A stretch of DNA of 64,000 nt from Apostichopus japonicus (taxonomy: Eukaryota; Echinodermata; Holothuroidea; Aspidochirotida; Stichopodidae). The notes beneath the pieces were generated by a model, which saw nothing but the letters and a program-made list of their open reading frames with translations, did not search any database and was not told the DNA's origin. The position numbers and the translations under genes were made by a program. The DNA lies in contig NC_092571.1 of the NCBI RefSeq assembly GCF_037975245.1, positions 5,230,001 to 5,294,000 on the forward strand, in the 5' to 3' direction. Below, piece after piece: positions 51,268-62,920 of this stretch (the first letter of the stretch is position 1; each line of letters opens with the position of its first letter).

Positions 51268-54200
51268 CGGTACCGATCAATCGAATGTGCGGTACCGATC
51301 AATCGAATGTGCGGTACCGATCAATCGAATGTTCGATACCGATCAATCGAATGTGCGGTACCGAACAATCGAATGTGCGGTACCGAACAATCGAATGTGC
51401 GGTACCGATCAATCGAATGAGCGGGACCGATCAATCATATGTGCGGTACCGATCAATCGAATTTGCGATACCGATCAATCGAATATGCGGTACCGATCAA
51501 TCGAATGTTCGGTACCGATCAATCGAATGTTCGGTACCGATCAATCGAAAATGCGGTACCGATCAATCGAATGTTCGATACCGATCAATCGAATGTGCGG
51601 TACCGAACAATCGAATGTGCGGTACCGAACAATCGAATGTGCGGTACCGATCAATCGAATGTGCGGTACCGATCAATCGAATGTGCGGTACCGATCAATC
51701 GAATGTGCGGTACCGATCAATCGAATGTGCGGTACCGATCAACTAATGTGCGATACCGAACAATCGAATGTTCGGTACCGTACCGATGAATCGAATGTGC
51801 GGTACCGATCAATCGAATGTGCGGTACCGATCAATCGAATGTTCGGTACCGATCAATCGAATGTGCGGTACCGATCAATCGAATGTGCGGTATTCATCAA
51901 TCGAATGTTCGGTACCGATCAATCGAATGTGCGGTACCGATTAATCGAATGTGCGGTACCGATCAATCGAATGTGCGGTACCGATCAATCGAATGTTCGA
52001 TACCGATCAATCGAATGTGCGGTACCGAACAATCGAATGTGCGGTACCGAACAATCGAATATGCGGTACCGATCAATCGAGTGTGCGGTACCGATCAATC
52101 GAATGTGCGGTACCGATCAACTAATGTGCGATACCGAACAATCGAATGTTCGGTACCGTACCGATGAATCGAATGTGCGGTACCGATGAATCGAATGTTC
52201 GGTACCGATCAATCGAATGTGCGATACCGATCAATCAAATGTGCGGTACCGATCAATCGAATGTTCGGTACCGATCAATCGAATGTGCGGTACCGATCAA
52301 TCAAATGTGCGGTACCGATCAATCGTATGTTCGATACCGATCAATCGAATGTGCGGTACCGAACAATCGAATGTGCGGTACCGATCAATCGAATGTGCGG
52401 TACCGATCAATCGAATGTGCGGTACCGATCAATCGAATGTGCGGTACCGATCAATCGAATGTGCGGTACCGATCAATCGAATGTGCGGTACCGATTAATC
52501 GAATGTGCGGTACCGATCAACTAATGTGCGATACCGAACAATCGAATGTTCGGTACCGTACCGATGAATCGAATGTGCGGTACCGATCAATCGAATGTGC
52601 GGTACCGATCAATCGAATGTTCGGTACCGATCAATCGAATGTTCGATACCGATCAATCGAATGTGCGGTACCGAACAATCGAATGTGCGGTACCGAACAA
52701 TCGAATGTGCGGTACCGATCAATCGAGTGTGCGGTACCGATCAATCGAATGTGCGGTACCGATCAACTAATGTGCGATACCGAACAATCGAATGTTCGGT
52801 ACCGTACCGATGAATCGAATGTGCGGTACCGATGAATCGAATGTTCGGTACCGATCAATCGAATATGCGGTACCGATCAATCGAATGTGCGGTACCGATC
52901 AATCGAATGTGCGGTATTGATCAATCGAATGTTCGGTACCGATCAATCGAATGTGCGGTACCGATCAATCGAATGTGCGGTATTGATCAATCGAATGTGC
53001 GGTACCGATCAACTAATGTGCGATACCGAACAATCGAATGTTCGGTACCGTACCGATGAATCGAATGTGCGGTACCGATGAATCGAATGTTCGGTACCGA
53101 TCAATCGAATGTGCGGTACCGATCAATCGAATGTGCGGTACCGATCAATCGAATGTGCGGTACCGATCAATCGAATGTGCGGTACCGATCAATCGAATGT
53201 GCGGTACCGATCAACTAATGTGCGATACCGAACAATCGAATGTTCGGTACCGTACCGATGAATCGAATGTGCGGTACCGATCAATCGAATGTGCGGTACC
53301 GATCAATCGAATGTTCGGTACCGATCAATCGAATGTGCGGTACCGATCAATCGAATGTGCGGTATTCATCAATCGAATGTTCGGTACCGATCAATCGAAT
53401 GTGCGGTACCGATTAATCGAATGTGCGGTACCGATCAATCGAATGTGCGGTACCGATCAATCGAATGTTCGATACCGATCAATCGAATGTGCGGTACCGA
53501 ACAATCGAATGTGCGGTACCGATCAATCGAATGTGCGGTATTGATCAATCGAATGTGCGGTACCGATCAACTAATGTGCGATACCGAACAATCGAATGTT
53601 CGGTACCGTACCGATGAATCGAATGTGCGGTACCGATGAATCGAATGTTCGGTACCGATCAATCGAATGTGCGGTACCGATCAATCGAATGTGCGGTACC
53701 GATCAATCGAATGTTCGGTACCGATCAATCGAATGTTCGTTACCGATCAATTGAATGTGCGGTATTGATCAATCGAATGTTCGTTACCGATCAATCGAAT
53801 GTGCGGTATTGATCAATCGAATGTGCGGTACCGATCAATCGAATGTGCGGTACCGATCAATCGAATGTTCGGTACCGATGAATCGAATGTTCGGTACCGA
53901 TCAATCGAATGTTCGGTACCGATCAATCGAATGTTCGGTACCGATGAATCGAATGTGCGGTACCGATGAATCGAATGTGCGGTACCGATCAATCGAATGT
54001 GCGGTACCGATCAATCGAATGTTCGTTACCGATCAATCGAATGTTCGGTACCGATCAATCGAATGTTCGGTACCGATCAATCGAATGTGCGTTACCGATC
54101 AATCGAATGTTCGGTACCGATCAATCGAATGTGCGGTACCGATCAATCGAATGTTCGGTACCGATCAATCGAATGTGCGGTACCGAACAATCGAATGTGC

Positions 54201-55123
54201 GGTACCGAACAATCGAATGTGCGGTACCGAACAATCGAATGTGCGGTACCGATCAATCGAATGTGCGGTATTATTCAATCGAATGTTCGGTACCGATCAA
54301 TCGAATGTGCGGTACCGATCAATCAAATGTTCGTTACCGATCAATCGAATGTGCGGTACCGATCAATCGAATGTGCGTTACCGATCAATCGAATGTTCGG
54401 TACCGATCAATCGAATGTTCGGTACCGATCAATCGAATGTGCGTTACCGATCAATCGAATGTTCGGTACCGATCAATCGAATGTGCGGCACCGATTAATC
54501 GAATGTGCGGTACCGATGAATCGAATGTGCGGTACCGATCAATCAAATGTGCGGTACCGATCAATCGAATGTGCGGTACCGATCAATCGAATGTTCGTTA
54601 CCGATCAATTGAATGTGCGGTACCGATCAATCGAATGTTCGTTACCGATCAATCGAATGTGCGGTACCGATCAATCGAATGTTCGGTACCGATCAATCGA
54701 ATGATCGGTACCGATCAATCGAATGTTCGGTAGCGATCAATCGAATGTGCGGTACCGATCAATCGAATGTGCGGTACCGATCAATCGAATGTGCGTTACC
54801 GATCAATCGAATGTTCGGTACCGATCAATCGAATGTTCGGTACCGATCAATCGAATGTGCGTTACCGATCAATCGAATGTTCGGTACCGATCAATCGAAT
54901 GTGCGGTACCGATCAATCGAATGTTCGGTACCGATCAATCGAATGTGCGGTACCGAACAATCGAATGTGCGGTACCGAACAATCGAATGTTCGGTACCGA
55001 ACAATCGAATGTGCGGTATTATTCAATCGAATGTGCGGTATTATTCAATCGAATGTTCGGTACCGATCAATCGAATGTGCGGTACCGATCAATCGAATGT
55101 TCGTTACCGATCAATCGAATGTG
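51268..55123 (+). repeat. 3,856-bp tandem duplication, unit 2
   Basis: Second unit, with cassettes at 51775, 52153, 52553, 52799, 53045, 53247 and 53603. G53968 makes an additional GATGAATCG monomer. Identity continues to 55,147, as expected for unequal crossing-over within the satellite. Confidence 0.95.
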
Positions 55124-55147
55124 CGGTACCGATCAATCGAATGTGCG

Positions 55148-57427
55148 TTACCGATCAATCGAATGTTCGGTACCGATCAATCGAATGTTCGGTACCGATC
55201 AATCGAATGTGCGTTACCGATCAATCGAATGTTCGGTACCGATCAATCGAATGTGCGGTATTGATCAATCGAATGTTCGGTACCGATCAATCGAATGTGC
55301 GGTACCGATTAATCGAATGTGCGGTACCGATGAATCGAATGTGCGGTACCGATGAATCGAATGTGCGGTACCGATCAATCGAATGTGCGGTACCGATCAA
55401 TCGAATGTTCGTTACCGATCAATTGAATGTGCGGTACCGATCAATCGAATGTTCGTTACCGATCAATCGAATGTGCGGTATTGATCAATCGAATGTGCGG
55501 TACCGATCAATCGAATGTGCGGTACCGATCAATCGAATGTTCGGTACCGATGAATCGAATGTTCGGTACCGATCAATCGAATGTTCGGTACCGATCAATC
55601 GAATGTTCGGTACCGATGAATCGAATGTGCGGTACCGATCAATCGAATGTTCGGTACCGATCAATCGAATGTGCGGTACCGATCAATCGATTGTGCGGTA
55701 CCGATCAACTAATGTGCGATACTGAACAATCGAATGTTCGGTACCGTACCGATGAATCGAATGTGCGGTACCGATCAATCGAATGTGCGGTACCGATCAA
55801 TCGAATGTGCGGTACCGATCAATCGAATGTTCGTTACCGATCAATCGAATATGCGGTACCGATCAATCGAATGTTCGTTACCGATGAATCGAATGTGCGG
55901 TATTGATCAATCGAATGTTCAGTACCGATCAATCGAATGTGCGGTATTATTCAATCGAATGTTCGGTACCGATCAATCGAATGTGCGGTACCGATCAATC
56001 AAATGTTCGTTACCGATCAATCGAATGTGCGGTACCGATCAATCGAATGTGCGTTACCGATCAATCGAATGTTCGGTACCGATCAATCGAATGTTCGGTA
56101 CCGATCAATCGAATGTGCGTTACCGATCAATCGAATGTTCGGTACCGATCAATCGAATGTGCGGCACCGATTAATCGAATGTGCGGTACCGATGAATCGA
56201 ATGTGCGGTACCGATCAATCAAATGTGCGGTACCGATCAATCGAATGTGCGGTACCGATCAATCGAATGTTCGTTACCGATCAATTGAATGTGCGGTACC
56301 GATCAATCGAATGTTCGTTACCGATCAATCGAATGTGCGGTATTGATCAATCGAATGTGCGGTACCGATCAATCGATTGTTCGGTACCGATCAATCGATT
56401 GTGCGGTACCGATCAATCGAATATTCGGTACCGATCAATCGAATGTGCGGTACCGATCAATCGAATGTGCGGTATTGATCAATCGAATGTTCGGTACCGA
56501 TCAATCGAATGTGCGGTACCGATCAATCGATTGTGCGGTACCGATCAATCGAATGTTCGGTACCGATCAACTAATGTGCGATACCGAACAATCGAATGTT
56601 CGGTACCGTACCGATGAATCGAATATGCGGTACCGATCAATCGAATATTCGGTACCGATCAATCGAATGTGCGGTACCGATCAATCGAATGTGCGGTATT
56701 GATCAATCGAATGTTCGGTACCGATCAATCGAATGTTCGGTACCGATCAATCGAATGATCGGTACCGATCAATCGAATGTTCGGTACCGATCAATCGAAT
56801 GTGCGGTACCGAACAATCGAATGTGCGGTACCGATCAATCGAATGTGCGTTACCGATCAATCGAATGTTCGGTACCGATCAATCGAATGTTCGGTACCGA
56901 TCAATCGAATGTGCGGTACCGATCAATCGAATGTGCGTTACCGATCAATCGAATGTTCGGTACCGATCAATCGAATGTGCGGTACCGATCAATCGAATGT
57001 TCGTTACCGATCAATCGAATGTGCGGTACCGATCAATCGAATGTGCGTTACCGATTAATCGAATGTTCGGTACCTTTCAATCGAATGTTCGGTACCGATC
57101 AATCGAATGTGCGTTACCGATCAATCGAATGTTCGGTACCGATCAATCGAATGTGCGGTATTGATCAATCGAATGTTCGGTACCGATCAATCGAATGTGC
57201 GGTACCGATTAATCGAATGTGCGGTACCGATCAATCGAATGTGCGGTACCGATCAATCGAATGTTCGATACCGATCAATCGAATGTGCGGTACCGATCAA
57301 TCGAATGTGCGGTACCGATCAATCGAATGTTCGGTACCGATCAACTAATGTGCGATACCGAACAATCGAATGTTCGGTACCGTACCGATGAATCGAATAT
57401 GCGGTACCGATGAATCGAATGTGCGGT
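55148..57427 (+). repeat. Block with partial third copy of the 3,856-bp unit
   Basis: About 55,922-56,343 matches about 54,246-54,667 (offset 1,676) and its equivalent near 50.4-50.8 kb, including the GTATTATTC and CGGCACC monomers. The rest shares GTTCGGTACCGATGAATCG runs with 49.9-50.1 and 53.8-53.95 kb. Cassettes are at 55741, 56603 and 57377. A GTACCTTTCAATCG monomer (about 57,070) is unique in the window. Confidence 0.8.
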
Positions 57428-60254
57428 ACCGATCAATCGAATGTGCGGTACCGAACAATCGAATGTGCGGTACCGATCAATCGAATGTGCGGTATTGATC
57501 AATCGAATGTTCGGTACCGATCAATCGAATGTTCGACACCGATCAATCGAATGTGCGGTACCGAACAATCGAATGTGCGGTACCGAACAATCGAATGTTC
57601 GGTACCGATCAATCGAATGTGCGGTACCGATCAATCGAATGTGCGGTACCGATCAATCGAATGTTCGGTACCGATCAATCGAATGTGCGGTACCGATCAA
57701 TCGATTGTGCGGTACCGATCAATCGAATGTTCGGTACCGATCAATCGAATGTGCGGTACCGATCAATCGAATGTTCGGTACCGATCAATCGAATGTTCGG
57801 AACCGATCAATCGAATGTTCGATACCGATCAATCGAATTTTCGGTACCGAACAATCGAATATGCGGTATCGATCAATCGAATGTGCGGTACCGATCAATC
57901 GAATGTACGGTACCGATCAATCGAACGAGCGGTACCGATCAATCGAATGTGCGGTAGCGATCAATCGAATGTGCGGTAACGATCAATCGAATGTTCGATA
58001 CCGATCAATCGAATGTTCGGTACCGATCAATCGAATGTGCGGTACCGATCAATCGAATGTGCGGTACCGATCAATCGATTATGCGTTACCGATCAATCGA
58101 ATGTTCGGTACCGATCAATCGAATGTGCGGTACCGATCAAACGAATGTGCGGTATTGATCAATCTAATGTTCGATACCGATCAATCGAATGTTCGGTACC
58201 GATCAATCGAATGTTCGGTACCGATCAATCGAATGTGCGGTATTGATTAATCGAATGTGCGGTATTGATCAATCGACTGTTCGGTACCGATCAATCGAAT
58301 GTGCGGTACCGATCAATCGAATGTTCGTTACCGATCAATCGAATGTTCGGTACCGATCAATCGATTGTGCGGTACCGATCAATCGAATGTTCGGTACCGA
58401 TCAATCGAATGTGCGGTACCGATCAATCGAATGTTCGGTACCGATCAATCGAATGTGCGGTATTGATCAATCGAATGTTCGGTACCGATCAATCGAATGT
58501 GCGGTACCGATTAATCGAATGTGCGGTACCGATCAATCGAATGTTCGGTACCGATCAATCGAATGTGCGGTACCGATCAATCGAATGTTCGTTACCGATC
58601 AATCGAATGTGCGGTACCGATCAATCGAATGTGCGGTACCGATCAATCGAATGTGCGGTACCGTTCAATCGAATGTTCGATACCGATCAATCGAATGTGC
58701 GGTACCGATCAATCGAATGTTCGATACCGATCAATCGAATGTGCGGTACCGAACAATCGAATGTGCGATACCGATCAATCGAATGTGCGGTACCGAACAA
58801 TCGAATGTGCGGTACCGAACAATCGAATGTGCGGTACCGATCAATCGAATGTGCGGTACCGATCAATCGAATGTGCGGTACCGAACAATCGAATGTGCGA
58901 TACCGATCAATCGAATGTGCGGTACCGAACAATCGAATGTGCGGTACCGAACAATCGAATGTGCGGTACCGATCAATCGAATGTGCGGTACCGATCAATC
59001 GAATGTGCGGTACCGATCAATCGAATGTGCGGTACCGATAAAGTAATGTTCGGTACCGATCAATCGAATGTGCGGTACCGAACAATCGAATGTGCGGTAC
59101 CGAACAATCGAATGTGCGGTACCGATCAATCGAATGTGCGGTACCGATCAATCGAATGTGCGGTACCGATCAATCGAATGTGCGGTACCGATGAATCGAA
59201 TGTGCGGTACCGATAAAGTAATGTGCGATACCGAACAATCGAATGTTCGGTACCGTACCGATGAATCGAATGCTCGGTACCGATGAATCGAATGTGCGGT
59301 ACCGATCAATCGAATGTTCGGTACCGATCAATCGAATGTGCGGTACCGATCAATCGAATGTGCGGTATTGATTAATCGAATGTGCGGTATTGATCAATCG
59401 ACTGTTCGGTACCGATCAATCGAATGTGCGGTACCGATCAATCGAATGTTCGTTACCGATCAATCGAATGTTCGGTACCGATCAATCGATTGTGCGGTAC
59501 CGATCAATCGAATGTTCGGTACCGATCAATCGAATGTGCGGTACCGATCAATCGAATGTTCGGTACCGATCAATCGAATGTGCGGTATTGATCAATCGAA
59601 TGTTCGGTACCGATCAATCGAATGTGCGGTACCGATTAATCGAATGTGCGGTACCGATCAATCGAATGTTCGGTACCGATCAATCGAATGTTCGGTACCG
59701 ATCAATCGAATGATCGGTACCGATCAATCGAATGTGCGGTACCGATCAATCGAATGTTCGTTACCGATCAATCGAATGTGCGGTAACGATCAATCGAATG
59801 TTCGATACCGATCCATCAAATGTTCGGTACCGATCAATCGAATGTTCGTTACCGATCAATCGAATGTGCGGTACCGATCAATCGATTGTGCGTTACCGAT
59901 CAATCGAATGTTCGGTACCGATCAATCGAATGTGCGGTACCGATCAAACGAATGTGCGGTATTGATCAATCTAATGTTCGATACCGATCAATCGAATGTT
60001 CGGTACCGATCAATCAAATGTTCGGTACCGATCAATCGAATGTGCGGTACCGATTGATCGAATGTGCGGTACCGATCAATCGAATGTTCGATACCGATCA
60101 ATCGAATGTGCGGTACCGAACAATCGAATGTGCGGTACCGATCAATCGAATGTGCGGTACCGATCAATCGAATGTTCGGTACCGATCAATCGAATGTTCG
60201 GTACCGATCAATCGAATGTTCGGTACCGATCAATCGAATGATCGGTACCGATAA

Positions 60255-61760
60255 ATCGAATGTGCGGTACCGATCAATCGAATGTTCGTTACCGATCAAT
60301 CGAATGTTCGGTACCGATCAATCGAATGTTCGGTACCGATAAATGGAATGTGCGTTACCGATCAATCGAATGTTCGGTACCGATCAATCGAATGTGCGGT
60401 ACCGATCAATCGAATGTTCGGTACCGATCAATCGAATGTGCGGTACCGATCAATCGAATGTGCTGTACCGATCAATCGAATGTGCGGTACCGATCAATCA
60501 TATGTGCGGTACCGATCAATCGAATGTGCGATACCGATCAATCGAATGTGCGGTACCGATCAATCGAATGTTCGGTACCGATCAATCGAATGTGCGGTAC
60601 CGATCAATCGAATGTGCAGTACCGATCAATCGAATGTGCGGTATTGATCAATCGAATGTTCGGTACCGATCAATCGAATGTGCGGTACCGATTAATCGAA
60701 TGTGCGGTACCGATGAATCGAATGTGCGGTACCGATCAATCGAATGTTCGATACCGATCAATCGAATGTGCGGTACCGAACAATCGAATGTGCGGTACCG
60801 AACAATCGAATATGCGGTACCGATCAATTGAGTGTGCGGTACCGATCAATCGAATGTGCGGTACCGATCAACTAATGTGCGATACCGAACAATCGAATGT
60901 TCGGTACCGTACCGATTAATCGAATGTGCGGTACCGATGAATCGAATGTTCGGTACCGATCAATCGAATGTGCGGTACCGATCAATCGAATGTGCGGTAC
61001 CGATCAATCGAATGTGCGGTACCGATCAATCGAATGTTCGTTACCGATCAATCGAATGTTCGGTACCGATCAATCGAATGTTCGGTACCGATAAATGGAA
61101 TGTGCGTTACCGATCAATCGAATGTTCGGTACCGATCAATCGAATGTGCGGTACCGATCAATCGAATGTTCGGTACCGATCAATCGAATGTGCGGTACCG
61201 ATCAATCGAATGTGCTGTACCGATCAATCGAATGTGCGGTACCGATCAATCATATGTGCGGTACCGATCAATCGAATGTGCGATACCGATCAATCGAATG
61301 TTCGGTACCGATCAATCGAATGTGCGGTACCGATCAATCGAATGTGCAGTACCGATCAATCGAATGTGCGGTATTGATCAATCGAATGTTCGGTACCGAT
61401 CAATCGAATGTGCGGTACCGATTAATCGAATGTGCGGTACCGATGAATCGAATGTGCGGTACCGATCAATCGAATGTTCGATACCGATCAATCGAATGTG
61501 CGGTACCGAACAATCGAATGTGCGGTACCGAACAATCGAATATGCGGTACCGATCAATTGAGTGTGCGGTACCGATCAATCGAATGTGCGGTACCGATCA
61601 ACTAATGTGCGATACCGAACAATCGAATGTTCGGTACCGTACCGATTAATCGAATGTGCGGTACCGATGAATCGAATGTTCGGTACCGATCAATCGAATG
61701 TGCGGTACCGATCAATCGAATGTGCGGTACCGATCAATCGAATGTGCGGTACCGATCAAT
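60255..61760 (+). repeat. Local 0.75-kb tandem duplication inside copy 2
   Basis: About 60,255-61,030 is repeated at about 61,007-61,760, at offset 752 in its first part and 730 in its second (one monomer lost). The cassette at 60904 reappears at 61634. It is single in the partner block at 45.6-46.3 kb. Confidence 0.9.
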
Positions 61761-62492
61761 CGAATGTTCGGTACCGATCAATCGAATGTGCGGTACCGAT
61801 CAATCGAATGTGCGGTACCGATGAATCGAATGTGCGGTACCGATCAATCGAATGTGCGGTACCGATCAATCGAATGTTCGGTACCGATCAATCGAATGTG
61901 CGGTACCGATCAATCGAATGTGCGGTACCGATCAATCGAATGTGCGGTACCGATCAATCGAATGTTCGGTACCGATCAATCGAATGTGCGGTACCGATCA
62001 ATCGAATGTGCGGTACCGATCAATCGAATGTGCGGTACCGAACAATCGAATGTGCGGTACCGAACAATCGAATGTGCGGTACCGATCAATCGAATGTGCG
62101 GTATTGATCAATCGAATGTGCGGTACCGATCAATCGAATGTGCGGTACCGATCAATCGAATGTTCGGTACCGATCAATCGAATGTTCGCTACCGATCAAT
62201 CGATTGTGCGGTACCGATCAATCGAATGTTCGGTACCGATCAATAGAATGTACGATACCGATCAATCGAATGTTCGGTACCGATCAATCGAATGATCGGT
62301 ACCGATCAATCGAATGTGCGGTACCGATCAATCGAATGTGCGTTACCGATCAATCGAATTGCGGTACCGATCAATCGAGTGTGCGGTACCGATCAATCGA
62401 ATGTGCGGTACCGATCAACTAATGTGCGATACCGATCAATCGAATGTGCGGTACCGATCAATCGAATGTGCGTTACCGATCAATCGAATGTT

Positions 62493-62920
62493 CGGTACCG
62501 ATCAATCGAATGTTCGGTACCGATAAATGGAATGTGCGTTACCGATCAATCGAATGTTCGGTACCGATCAATCGAATGTGCGGTACCGATCAATCGAATG
62601 TGTTGTACCGATCAATCGAATGTGCGGTACCGATCAATCATATGTGCGGTACCGATCAATCGAATGTGCGATACCGATCAATCAAATGTGCGGTACCGAT
62701 CAATCGAATGTTCGGTACCGATAAATGGAATGTGCGTTACCGATCAATCGAATGTTCGGTACCGATCAATCGAATGTGCGGTACCGATCAATCGAATGTG
62801 TTGTACCGATCAATCGAATGTGCGGTACCGATCAATCATATGTGCGGTACCGATCAATCGAATGTGCGATACCGATCAATCAAATGTGCGGTACCGATCA
62901 ATCGAATGTTCGGTACCGAT
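62493..62920 (+). repeat. 198-bp (nine-monomer) tandem duplication
   Basis: Bases 62,493-62,722 match 62,691-62,920 at offset 198. The unit includes GATAAATGGAATG, GTGTTGTACC and CAATCATATG monomers. It is absent from the partner block near 47.1 kb. Confidence 0.92.

Noticed and set aside
50867-52189. Long forward open reading frames (up to 440 codons; also 12-1328 and 2739-4025)
   Set aside because: They consist only of the 22-residue repeat translation, overlap equivalent frames in the other two phases, start and stop at monomer variants (TGA in ATTGATC or GATGAATC, TAA in GATTAATC, CAACTAATG or GATAAATC), and have no unique N-terminus, ribosome site, splice signal or codon bias.
47412-55147. 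Assembly error as the explanation for near-identical duplicates
   Set aside because: Cannot be excluded from sequence alone, but the single-base differences and nested copy-specific events in related blocks fit real molecules better; kept as a caveat rather than a call.
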